Shown here piece by piece: positions 1 to 6,857 of a stretch of DNA of 64,000 bases (within the stretch, counting starts at the first letter, position 1; the number at the start of each line of letters is the position of its first letter). The notes under the pieces were generated by a model. That model saw only the letters and a list, made by a program, of their open reading frames with translations. It was not told the DNA's origin and did no database searches. Origin of the DNA: Pedobacter psychrotolerans (GTDB taxonomy: Bacteria; Bacteroidota; Bacteroidia; Sphingobacteriales; Sphingobacteriaceae). The stretch lies in NCBI RefSeq assembly GCF_004340665.1, contig NZ_SLWO01000001.1, forward strand, positions 1-64,000. Reading direction: 5' to 3'. A program made the translations under genes and the position numbers.

Positions 1-55
1 CTTCGATGATTGTGCGCTTGAATTGTTCACTGAATTCTTGAATCTCTTTTTTCAT
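1..55 (-). CDS. Partial ORF, probable IS3-type OrfA N-terminus
   Basis: The frame opens at the ATG at 55 and runs off the left edge, so only 18 residues are visible (MKKEIQEFSEQFKRTIIE). A charged helical start of this kind is what I would expect at the N-terminus of the small helix-turn-helix OrfA of IS3-like transposases. A plausible insertion-sequence end lies just outside it at 71-95. The HTH proper and OrfB would lie outside the window, so this is an inference from a short peptide plus context. Confidence 0.4.
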   Translation of the reverse strand, partial: MKKEIQEFSEQFKRTIIE

Positions 56-95
56 AAGTCTACATTTTTATGTAAACCTATTTTAGGACAAGACA
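1..95 (-). mobile_element. Possible end of an insertion sequence
   Basis: Read on the minus strand, 95-71 begins TGTCTTGTCCTAAAATAGG and leads after about 40 bases into the ATG of the partial transposase-like frame. TG at the outer tip and a short leader before OrfA fit IS3-type elements. The other end is outside the window, so the terminal inverted repeat and target duplication cannot be checked. An alternative tip is position 90 (TGTCCTAAAATAGG). Confidence 0.35.
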
Positions 96-138
96 GCCAT
101 AACGAAATTAGTTTTAGCTTCAATAAATATTTTTTTCA

Positions 139-481
139 TCGCCCTTCCAAGTGAAATGTGCCGCTAGTTGGATAGGGGTTTTACATCTAGTTCTGTCATT
201 CAGAGCGCAGCGAAGAATCCCTGCGTTTCTAACCACTTCCATCTGCCATGCCCCAACTCTTTTTCAATCACCAGCTTCGAAAATTCAACCACCCCGCCTT
301 TCAGGCACCCCTCCTTAAAAAAAGGAGGGGAGTAGCGATCGCCATAACCTATCGGTCGGTCTCATCAATTAAACTATCGGTTGGTGTCTCACCGACCGAA
401 ATTAAGTTTTAGCTTCGATAAATATTTTTCTCTCGCCCTTTCCCTTTCAGGGGAAACGTGCCGATAGGCGGATAGGGGTTA
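139..481. repeat. Dispersed hairpin repeats in a gene-free stretch
   Basis: This stretch without genes holds three repeat-derived pieces. A copy of a GCCCTTTCCCTTTCAGGGG-type unit that ends in GCGGATAGGGGTTA lies at 434-481, with a decayed copy at 139-181; the same unit recurs at 9857-9904, 10048-10095 and 10360-10407. A 9-bp perfect hairpin CCCCTCCTT/AAGGAGGGG occupies 308-330 and is followed by AGTAGCGATCGCC, which relates it to the element at 47968-48056. CGGTCGGT at 353-360 pairs with ACCGACCG at 391-398. No coding sequence is supported. Confidence 0.7.
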
Positions 482-491
482 TCCCACCAAA

Positions 492-1004
492 TCAATTTAT
501 TTGAATGCGCTGTTTAAAAGCCATATACCATGCATTACAATCCGTTAACCAATCATATATCATTTTATATGCAGTAGTAATTTCTGCAGAAAAGTTAAGG
601 GTTGCACCTTCATAACCTTCTTCCTGAAAGATGTAAGCATTTAATCCATAATATAACACTTCAGATAGGTGCGCTACATTAAAATGGCCAACAGCATGCA
701 GTTTATAGGCTTGGTTTTTAACGTAATGCTTAAATAACTTTTTATTGGCTAAAGTTTTAGTGTTAATTATGAGATTGATGATATTGTTAACATCATAAAG
801 GGCATTGGCTATAGTAACGGGTTGATGTTTGCCATAGCGTGGATCGGGCCCGGTGGCTGCGCTCAGCATTTCGGTAAGAATTTGATTCACATCCGCCAGA
901 CTATTCATTTTGAAGTAGTCTTCAATAAGTTTCCTGAATTCATTTACAGCTTCAACCTGAACAGGGAGCTGTGTGTTTGGGTTTTTAATTTCGGTACTTC
1001 GCAT
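492..1004 (-). CDS. Hypothetical protein, 170 aa
   Basis: Complete frame with ATG at 1004. I do not recognise the family. The protein has no signal peptide or membrane segment and reads as mostly helical; an internal GPDPRYGKHQ loop is the most distinctive motif. The start codon lies in one arm of a 10-bp perfect inverted repeat (993-1002 with 1033-1042), and a structured element sits at 1021-1095 in the presumed 5' leader. The opposite-strand frame at 822-1073 is a shadow. A lineage-specific Sphingobacteriaceae protein is likely, function unknown. Confidence 0.6.
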   Translation of the reverse strand: MRSTEIKNPNTQLPVQVEAVNEFRKLIEDYFKMNSLADVNQILTEMLSAATGPDPRYGKHQPVTIANALYDVNNIINLIINTKTLANKKLFKHYVKNQAYKLHAVGHFNVAHLSEVLYYGLNAYIFQEEGYEGATLNFSAEITTAYKMIYDWLTDCNAWYMAFKQRIQIN

Positions 1005-1042
1005 AACCTTAAAATAAAGTATCCCGATCGCTGCGAAGTACC
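993..1042 (-). promoter_or_regulatory. Inverted repeat covering the start codon
   Basis: GGTACTTCGC at 993-1002 and GCGAAGTACC at 1033-1042 are exact reverse complements. In the minus-strand mRNA the upstream arm would pair with a segment beginning at the last base of the ATG (1004-1002), placing the initiation site in a 10-bp helix with a 30-base loop. One arm also lies within structured element A, so the two folds overlap. Pairing is seen in the sequence; translational control is inference. Confidence 0.45.
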
Positions 1043-1095
1043 AAATAACTCTTTTCAGAGAAAATTGAAATGAGGGGCTGCCTCTCGATCGGGAA
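1021..1095. other. Structured element A (three-stem fold)
   Basis: CCCGATCG at 1023-1030 pairs perfectly with CGATCGGG at 1086-1093 and encloses two hairpins: CTCT/AGAG (1049-1060) and GAGG/CCTC (1072-1084). The element aligns along its length with element B at 1328-1402, and their stem differences compensate each other. It lies just upstream of the 170-aa gene on the minus strand. It may be a structured leader, a small RNA or a nonautonomous repeat; the strand that acts is unknown. Confidence 0.55.
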
Positions 1096-1327
1096 TATTG
1101 TTAAAAATAATTGTTGTAATGAAACTCTGATTAAGGTGAAAAAATATATTATTTAATACTTCGCGATGGCAATGTAAATACAAAAATCTAATTCACAAAA
1201 TATTTTGAAGAATGGCAGTTAAATGGAGCCTAATTTTTTAGTAATGATAGCGGATGATATAACGATAGTACATTCATTCTAAGTTTAAGCTGTTCATTTA
1301 AGCTTTCCCTCAACCGCTAAATGAAAT

Positions 1328-1402
1328 ATCCTGACCGCTGCAAACCGCCAATACCTCTTTCAGAGACACTAGATAATGTGGGACTACCACTCGGTCAGGA
1401 AT
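1328..1402. other. Structured element B (second copy)
   Basis: CCTGACCG at 1330-1337 pairs with CGGTCAGG at 1392-1399; inside are CTCT/AGAG (1355-1365) and GTGG/CCAC (1378-1390). Relative to element A, two outer-stem pairs and one pair of the third stem have changed on both sides, preserving pairing. The rest of the 1005-1567 interval is AT-rich and shows no gene. Confidence 0.55.
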
Positions 1403-1567
1403 ATTTTTAATGAAATTTACTTAACGGGATGAAATGTTATTGGTGCTAGCTTAAGCAGGCTAAGTTCGCAAATGCTGAATTAAAATAAATCTGGGGATGA
1501 TTTAATTTTAAGCTGATAATTATTTATAAATGGTGTACACATGGGATGTGATCACAATAGGGCAATT

Positions 1568-1977
1568 TTAGATACTGTTTCTACGGGCAACTACTGCTAT
1601 GGCAAAAGAATCGGCTTCTTCCAACTCTTTTACCACACGGGCAATGTTAAATTCCTTTTCCAGCAGTGCAATGGCACCATAGTTGGCTTTACGATTGGTT
1701 AAGAGAAAGAGGTTATACTCTAACTTTTTCTGTCTCTTAATGTTGTCGTCTTTCGTGTCGCCATCGGGTAAGGTAGCCACTACAGTGTTTACTGCAGATA
1801 GTTCTGCATTTAATACCTCAATTTCGGATGAAACCTCAACCGTTGTGTTGGCATAATTTTCTTGCTGGCGTTCTAACGAAAGTTTCCTGAAAGATAAATC
1901 TTTTTTTTCTTTTCGATAAGGGCCAAAACGGTGTCGCAATCTGCATGCTCCGTTAATGTTGATACTGAATAATCCAT
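1568..1977 (-). pseudogene. Small conserved hypothetical gene with a frameshift
   Basis: Two overlapping frames make one sensible protein. The upstream frame starts at ATG 1977 (MDYSVSTLTEHADCDTVLAL...) and ends in a lysine run; the downstream frame continues as DLSFRKLSLERQQENY and ends at 1568. They are joined at a run of eight A (T run at 1901-1908 on the plus strand); one more A would give a single 136-residue helical protein. The only ATG in the downstream frame, at 1939, encodes an unlikely MRHRFGPYRK start. The AAAAAAAAG run is slippery, so transcriptional slippage or a sequencing error can rescue it. I do not know the family's function. Confidence 0.55.
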
Positions 1978-2187
1978 GTTTAAAAATTTAGTTTGTATTA
2001 AAATGTATTCTTAATAGTAGTAAATAAAACAAAAAAAGAATAAATATCTAAACATTTTGATTGTATGATTTTATTTACACTTAAAAACTGACGACAGTTT
2101 AAAAACAATTTGATTTGTTCACTTCCGTTAATGCTTGACTGAAATTTTTTATTTAAAAATGCTTTTACATTCTTTAACGCGAGGTTA

Positions 2188-2291
2188 GAAACAATTCATG
2201 TGGAAACAAAAAATAGTTTCTGCATAAAATGTTTCGGATTTTCGAAACAATTTTTCTCGAAACAAAAAAATGTTTCTAATAATTTTGTTTC
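2188..2291. promoter_or_regulatory. Eight-half-site GAAAC/GTTTC operator-like array
   Basis: GAAAC occurs at 2188, 2203, 2244 and 2259, and GTTTC at 2216, 2231, 2272 and 2287 (start positions). Successive spacings are exactly 15, 13, 15, 13, 15, 13 and 15, so the array repeats every 28 bp with orientation flipping every two sites. The last pair is embedded in a longer inverted repeat, TCTCGAAAC/GTTTCGAGA (2255-2263/2287-2295). A -7-like box TAACTTAG follows at 2302-2309, 17 bases before the ATG of the HTH gene. The array probably overlaps the promoter and suggests cooperative binding, perhaps autoregulation. Confidence 0.65.
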
Positions 2292-2325
2292 GAGAATCGT
2301 GTAACTTAGATAAAAATTTTGCAGC

Positions 2326-2871
2326 ATGAAAAAATTAAGAGATCAGATTGGTTTATCACAAACAGACATGTCTAAACTTATGGGGAGTAATAAAACCACC
2401 GGCAGTTTGCATGAAAAGGGTTTACGAGAGCTTAATGCCAAAGAATTAAGCACGTTAAGTACCATCGAACTTTTAATGAATAATGCTAACGAGATTCAGG
2501 CCACTGAAAGAATTAGCTTAAATGATCAGAAGGCTTTAGTAGCCATGCTAAAAAAGCTGTCTTACAATCAGAAACGTGCAACACAGAAACATGAAATCAT
2601 TCGTGAAAAACTTTCGCGAATGGAAGAAACTTATGCCAGCAACCGCAAGCTTTGGTGCTTGCTTAACGAATTGAAAACAAATTTGAAGGGTAAAGCGGCT
2701 AACCCTTATGTGGGTGTGCTCGAAGTGAAGTGTTTAGAGAAACTTAAATCATGCGGCCTTCACCAACAAATTTTACTGCGCCATCAACTTTCTATGTTGG
2801 AAAGTGAAATCGCTTCTGCGCAACAAATTGTTGAGGAGTATCGGGGGTTTGGGGTGCCGGAGGTGGGGTGA
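2326..2871 (+). CDS. Small XRE-like helix-turn-helix protein
   Basis: 181 residues from ATG 2326. Residues about 4-45 (LRDQIGLSQTDMSKLMG...LHEKGLRELNAKEL) have the spacing of an XRE-type HTH, with the LSQTDMSKLMG helix pair clearest. The remainder is charged and helical (about 60-175), suited to dimerisation or coiled coil; no sensor domain is seen. The gene follows the GAAAC/GTTTC array and probably controls itself through it. The tail, about 170-181, is glycine/valine rich and low in helix propensity. DNA binding is a family-level inference; the target is unknown. Confidence 0.6.
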   Translation: MKKLRDQIGLSQTDMSKLMGSNKTTGSLHEKGLRELNAKELSTLSTIELLMNNANEIQATERISLNDQKALVAMLKKLSYNQKRATQKHEIIREKLSRMEETYASNRKLWCLLNELKTNLKGKAANPYVGVLEVKCLEKLKSCGLHQQILLRHQLSMLESEIASAQQIVEEYRGFGVPEVG

Positions 2872-2915
2872 GGTTAGAGACTGTACGAGGTGACGAGTGC
2901 GCTGTAATATCTAAA

Positions 2916-2953
2916 CACCTTAAACAAAAAAAGCCCATCTCTCGATGAGCTTT
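2916..2953. repeat. Left 38-bp direct repeat of cassette
   Basis: This copy matches 6193-6230 at 37 of 38 positions; 25 bases beginning CACCTTAAAC are identical, then one C/T difference, then TCGATGAGCTTT. The single difference lies in a hairpin loop. The right copy is the terminator of tRNA-Met; this copy has no tRNA beside it. Confidence 0.85.
2926..2953 (-). terminator. Terminator copy downstream of RES gene
   Basis: Read on the minus strand: AAAGCTCATC, loop GAGA, GATGGGCTTT, then a T run. It is the duplicated terminator of tRNA-Met and would end the cassette transcript, which stops at 3170. Confidence 0.7.
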
Positions 2954-3169
2954 GATTCAAATAATTTGTACAAATAAATTTCGAACTTTTCTTTTTCAAA
3001 TTTGCCGACATTTACAAAAGCCTCAGGTTATTTAAATTATATTTAAAGGCTTTACGTTAGGTAACAAATATGCTTATAGGATAATTGAGAGTTTATTATT
3101 GAATAGAAATGAAAAACAATCTACATTTATCCTTTTAGATTTTTCATCATTTAATCCTTTGAATTTAGT

Positions 3170-4183
3170 TTAAACTGACATCCGAAATCTACTTATTTTT
3201 ACTTTTTTTGCATCAGTACATTCCATTAAATTCTGATCGAATATAACAAAATTATTTCCAGTGTTATGAAGAGAACTTGCGAATTTGATGCCGTTTACAC
3301 CCGTATAAACCCTTATAAACTCACAAATGAATTGAGTTGGGATATAATCAATCTCTGAATCGTATCTTCTCATTGGTTTGGAAAGGTCGATACTTATTTT
3401 TTGCCTTAAAAGCTGAGATTTAATTTTTTCATTGACCTTAGACGGATGAAAAATTGAAGAGTTTTCTGTAAAGTCAGCAATACTTATACCTTCTGTTATT
3501 ACAGGTTTAACTGAAAAGGTTCCTATACTTACCTCATCTAAATAAGATGCGCGAACCTCATAAAGAACCGTATTTTCATTATCACTTAAATACAAATAAG
3601 GTATTCCTAAAGGATTTGCTCTTCCGGCTGAAGATATATGCTTGGGTGGACAAAAAAGCTCAGCAGGAGAATAAGCATCTGCTAAAGTCTGTTGATGTAG
3701 ACGAGCTCGATATAAGTTTATATTTGAATACAATGTAAGTTGAGTATTAAAATAGCTATCCCAGCCTAGATCTCCGGTAATATAATTTAGATCTGTAAGG
3801 TATCGATTCGACCATTTTAACTCTTCCTTCAACTTGTCCCAATAATTAACATTTTCTAAAATCTCATCATTGAAATCGACTAAATCTTCAGCATTTAAAA
3901 AGGCCGAACTTACCTCATCAATAACATGATTAAGAATTTTTGTTGCGATCTCGTGGTTGCTGAAGAAAGTCCAATGTGATTGAATTTTGTTTTTAAGGGG
4001 CTGTCCTGCTTCTGTTGGCTTAAAATTGTCGATTAACTCTTTAAAAAAATCAAACAACTCATTTATATCCAATATATTTACGTTCTCAGAGTTACAAAAT
4101 CCACATTTTCCTAATACCCCACTAGCATTTATATACGCTTTAATTTCTCTTTCAGCATAACAATTAGAGCAAGTATTAGGCAT
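3170..4183 (-). CDS. RES domain protein with N-terminal zinc-ribbon region
   Basis: 337 residues. The N-terminus has CxxC pairs at C5/C8 and C27/C30, a zinc-ribbon-like knuckle, followed by a helical region (about 38-145) like the HEPN/RES N-terminal domain. The C-terminal RES domain (about 150-325) shows the named residues: R159 in YRAR, E209 in VLYEVR and S303 or S304 in IKFASS, plus GRANPLGIPYLYLS. RES proteins are known as NAD+-degrading toxins of the Xre-RES systems. The gene is last in the cassette and its ATG overlaps the sce7725-like stop by 8 bases, so translational coupling is likely. There is no Xre antitoxin beside it, which is unusual; a partner may regulate it instead. NAD+ activity is inferred from family. 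Confidence 0.8.
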   Translation of the reverse strand: MPNTCSNCYAEREIKAYINASGVLGKCGFCNSENVNILDINELFDFFKELIDNFKPTEAGQPLKNKIQSHWTFFSNHEIATKILNHVIDEVSSAFLNAEDLVDFNDEILENVNYWDKLKEELKWSNRYLTDLNYITGDLGWDSYFNTQLTLYSNINLYRARLHQQTLADAYSPAELFCPPKHISSAGRANPLGIPYLYLSDNENTVLYEVRASYLDEVSIGTFSVKPVITEGISIADFTENSSIFHPSKVNEKIKSQLLRQKISIDLSKPMRRYDSEIDYIPTQFICEFIRVYTGVNGIKFASSLHNTGNNFVIFDQNLMECTDAKKVKISRFRMSV

Positions 4184-5123
4184 GTATCCCTCCGCTTAAA
4201 TAATCGCTAACAACAAGTAGATGGTTTTTTATTGAAATCTTTTTTACTATCCCAAGCCCAGGATATCTCTTTTCGTTGTAATATGTAATAAGTTCATCCA
4301 AAGCCGAATTTTTCAATTGGTGCTCATTGCAGAATGAAATAGCCTTATATGCTGCTTCTGCAAATTTTCCTTGAACATTCGCAATGCTGTCATTAGTTTT
4401 TGATGTGAAATGACGTATCCATATCTCATTGTTTTCTTCAGCATATAAATATGTTAGATGTATAACAACTGCTCTTGGTGTGCTTCCTCCATCTATAAAT
4501 TCACTTGGAACTACTGTATAATCAGAAAAGCCTTGATAACGCTCTTCCCGATAATATAAATGCTCCTCAGTGAACTTATGTGCTCCAATTTCCAAAAAGA
4601 GGCTGTTCTTAGCTTGTTTTTGGAATACATCATTTAAACGAATATATGTCTTGTTTAACTGTTTAATGAATCTGTCCAATGAGCGATAATTGTTTGGATC
4701 TTGGAGCATAATATGAGTCACAGAAGGGTGCTCACATAATGTTCGAAAACCTATATCATCTGTAAAATTCGTTAAACAGATGATCATGCAATCTTTCAAA
4801 TCGTAGTTAATTATTGTAGAAAGTACGAATTCTAAATTATTACTATAATGGAAGGCTGGCTTAAATGCACAATCTTCAAGTTCGACTAAGTAATTTAAAA
4901 TTTCTAAATAATCACCCTTAAGCTCTCCTACAATGGGATTTAAAATTAAGTAAGGATGAAAATTGCATTCTTTAAAGATGTTGTGGGCTAGCGTTAGGCT
5001 GCTAAATCCATCTTTGACGGGTTCCAGTACAGGAATAACATTCTCTAAAATTTGTCCTTCGGTAACTAGTTCCCTTAGTGACAACAATTCAAACTGTCGT
5101 GCTCTTAGATAAGGATAATACAT
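4176..5123 (-). CDS. sce7725 family protein
   Basis: 315 residues. The opening MYYPYLRARQFELLSLREL matches the sce7725 family and recalls the N-terminus of the beta protein family. No membrane segment or classical catalytic motif is obvious; the first two thirds alternate strand and helix in a barrel-like way (inference). The gene starts 3 bases after the sce7726-like stop and overlaps the RES gene by 8 bases, so the three are one operon. sce7725 and sce7726 genes are, as I recall, commonly adjacent, but their biochemical roles are not established. A sensor or adaptor role in the cassette is conjecture. Confidence 0.75.
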   Translation of the reverse strand: MYYPYLRARQFELLSLRELVTEGQILENVIPVLEPVKDGFSSLTLAHNIFKECNFHPYLILNPIVGELKGDYLEILNYLVELEDCAFKPAFHYSNNLEFVLSTIINYDLKDCMIICLTNFTDDIGFRTLCEHPSVTHIMLQDPNNYRSLDRFIKQLNKTYIRLNDVFQKQAKNSLFLEIGAHKFTEEHLYYREERYQGFSDYTVVPSEFIDGGSTPRAVVIHLTYLYAEENNEIWIRHFTSKTNDSIANVQGKFAEAAYKAISFCNEHQLKNSALDELITYYNEKRYPGLGIVKKISIKNHLLVVSDYLSGGIHA

Positions 5124-5126
5124 TGG

Positions 5127-5996
5127 TTAGTAATTGATGAGGTTCTTTAGATTTTTATATAAGAGATCCTGTTCTTTCAAAGATAAATTCATCGCTAGAC
5201 AGATCTGATTCAATTCTTTATATTCTTTTTGAAAGTTATTATTTATTTTTCTAACCTTCATCAAATCAACGAACATTTTGTTAAAAGAGATAGGTGGAAT
5301 TTGTTCAATTAGCTTCTTACATACTTCATATTGATTGAAGTCGTTCATTTCAGGTGTTTCACCATAATATTGAGAAACGATACTCTTATATTCCTTAGTA
5401 CGAAGTATGTTCATAGCTGTACAAGGATCGATCTCAAGGTTCTTGGTTGATTCTTGTACTACAGTAAAGCAGTTTGAAAGATGATCATAAGTAATCACGC
5501 CTATTTTTTCTTCAAACTTCAAGTATCTTTCGATTTGAGAAAGCGGAACAATGATATATATTTCGTTGAATATTTTTTTGTAACTTTCAAGTTGTTTAGA
5601 TAATCTGTATTCCCCGTCAAGTATAGTTTTAATTTCAAAAACCTTCGAGCAACCATTAAATATTACTAAGTCTGCTATTGAGTCTACAACTCTAAATTCG
5701 TTAAAAACTACTGAATTTTCTAACGCAAATTTTTTCAGAATCCAATCATTAAGAAAGTTGTTTTTGTAAATATACTCATTAGGGTATTTTTTTTCAAGTA
5801 CTTGATAAATATGCCTTATGTACCCAAAGTAGTCCATATTATGGTTATTCCATTTTTGATCGTACCTCTGTATTTTAAGATCTAATGAACTGAAATCATT
5901 TCTTAGCCAAAGATTTACCTCACTTCTTTTGAATAAAGTTGAGTAGTCTCTTAATTGGTTGTTGCAATATGACTTTTTCAATTTTAAAGTTGCCAT
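5127..5996 (-). CDS. sce7726 family protein, PD-(D/E)XK-like
   Basis: 289 residues, first gene of the cassette operon. Residues about 78-150 carry a restriction-endonuclease-like core: D109 in SIADLVIF, E121-I-K123 in VFEIKT and Q135 in KQLESYKK, matching the D-(E/D)xK-Q order of PD-(D/E)XK folds. The region before it is helical, and the C-terminal 130 residues have no recognised motif. The sce7726 name rests on overall pattern and on the adjoining sce7725-like gene. DNA or RNA cleavage is a fold-level inference. No strong -7 promoter is obvious in 5997-6192. Confidence 0.75.
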   Translation of the reverse strand: MATLKLKKSYCNNQLRDYSTLFKRSEVNLWLRNDFSSLDLKIQRYDQKWNNHNMDYFGYIRHIYQVLEKKYPNEYIYKNNFLNDWILKKFALENSVVFNEFRVVDSIADLVIFNGCSKVFEIKTILDGEYRLSKQLESYKKIFNEIYIIVPLSQIERYLKFEEKIGVITYDHLSNCFTVVQESTKNLEIDPCTAMNILRTKEYKSIVSQYYGETPEMNDFNQYEVCKKLIEQIPPISFNKMFVDLMKVRKINNNFQKEYKELNQICLAMNLSLKEQDLLYKNLKNLINY

Positions 5997-6192
5997 TCAA
6001 GTAAAATTACAAAAATCGCTGAAGACTGCATTAAAAAGATTGAAAGATATAATCAAGTATATTGAACTGAGGCTTTTTTAAGATGATGAAAATCAATGCC
6101 AGTTCAAGTGAATGCAAAGTAGTAATACCCAAAAGAATAAATTTAACTCTCTTGTTAGCATAATCTGATCCACTTTTTGCCTAAAATTATAT

Positions 6193-6230
6193 CACCTTAA
6201 ACAAAAAAAGCCCATCTTTCGATGAGCTTT
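6193..6230. repeat. Right 38-bp direct repeat of cassette
   Basis: Partner of 2916-2953 (37 of 38 identical). It contains the rho-independent terminator of tRNA-Met and is followed after 7 bases by the tRNA 3' end. Confidence 0.85.
6203..6230 (-). terminator. tRNA-Met terminator
   Basis: Minus-strand hairpin AAAGCTCATC, loop GAAA, GATGGGCTTT with one G-T wobble, followed by a T run. It begins 8 bases after the tRNA. Confidence 0.85.
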
Positions 6231-6237
6231 TAATCAG

Positions 6238-6311
6238 TAGCGGGGAGCAGGATCGAACTGCCGACCTCAGGGTTATGAATCCTGCGCTCTAACCATCTGA
6301 GCTACCCCGCC
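6238..6311 (-). tRNA. tRNA-Met (CAU anticodon)
   Basis: 74 bases read from 6311 to 6238. The acceptor GGCGGGG pairs with CCCCGCT (terminal G-T), the D arm is GCTCAGATGGTTAGAGC, the anticodon loop TTCATAA gives CAU, and the T arm is GGCAGTTCGATCCTGCT. CCA is not encoded. The acceptor is fully paired apart from the wobble, arguing for an elongator rather than initiator tRNA; a lysidine-modified tRNA-Ile (CAU) cannot be excluded. Position 31-39 is an A-C mismatch in the anticodon stem. Confidence 0.9.
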
Positions 6312-6447
6312 GGGTATAAATATTTGTGTATATTATCAAATATTTAGTTGGTTATTTTTTGGAGTTGCAAATATAGAATAATTTACCTTTCTTTAGAAAA
6401 ATAAAATAAAAAAAATACATCCGGAGTTATTCTGGTAATGAATTAAC

Positions 6448-6828
6448 ATGGCAGAAAAGAAAAAATTTACACTTGAGTACGAGGTTAAATCGTCACCACG
6501 AATTTTGTATAGCTTTATCAGTGAGCCAAATGGCTTATCGCAATGGTTTGCCGATGATGTAAATTTTCGCGATCAGGTTTATACATTTACCTGGGATGAT
6601 GAACAGCTAAAAGCAAAACTGGTTTCGATAAAAGAAAACAAACTGGTTAAATTCAAGTGGCTGGATGATGAACCACAGTGCTATTTCGAAATGGAAATTG
6701 TGCAGGATGAACTCACCAATGATGTGGCACTTGCCATTACCGATTTCACCACCGATGACTTACTGGCAGAGAAAAAATTAATCTGGGATAATCAAATTGA
6801 CTATTTGATTAGCGTTTTAGGTGCCTAG
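6448..6828 (+). CDS. START-like domain protein
   Basis: 126 residues with an SRPBCC/START-like fold: N-terminal strand with FTLEYEVKSSPRILYSFISEP, the typical GLSQWFADDV helix motif, alternating strands in the middle and a long C-terminal helix (about 106-125). The family binds hydrophobic ligands or acts as a small polyketide-cyclase-like scaffold; the ligand is unknown. It lies 29 bases upstream of the LptF/G-like gene, which may share its transcript or have its own promoter. Confidence 0.8.
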   Translation: MAEKKKFTLEYEVKSSPRILYSFISEPNGLSQWFADDVNFRDQVYTFTWDDEQLKAKLVSIKENKLVKFKWLDDEPQCYFEMEIVQDELTNDVALAITDFTTDDLLAEKKLIWDNQIDYLISVLGA

Positions 6829-6857
6829 TTTAAGGCTGTATTGCTTACCTTTGTAGG

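Larger units (their letters stand above)
2916..6230. mobile_element. Cassette bounded by direct repeats at tRNA-Met
   Basis: The 38-bp direct repeats enclose about 3.2 kb containing only three co-directional genes: sce7726-like, sce7725-like and RES. The right repeat begins 7 bases beyond the tRNA-Met 3' end, as if the cassette had inserted into the tRNA terminator and rebuilt it. There is no integrase inside, so either the integrase acted in trans, was lost, or repeat recombination is responsible. A shared common terminator is the simpler alternative, but identity extends about 10 bases past the hairpin and T run. Confidence 0.55.

Noticed and set aside
822..1073. Plus-strand frame overlapping the 170-aa gene and element A
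   Set aside because: It crosses structured element A and has repetitive, non-protein-like composition; the minus-strand frame is the better gene.
2020..2100. Extra operators from GTAAATAAAA/TTTTATTTAC and AAACTG/CAGTTT inverted repeats
   Set aside because: Both are visible but low-complexity or short with long spacing, so chance is likely in this AT-rich interval.
3547..3738. 63-aa plus-strand frame within RES gene
   Set aside because: Antisense shadow of a gene with clear domain motifs.
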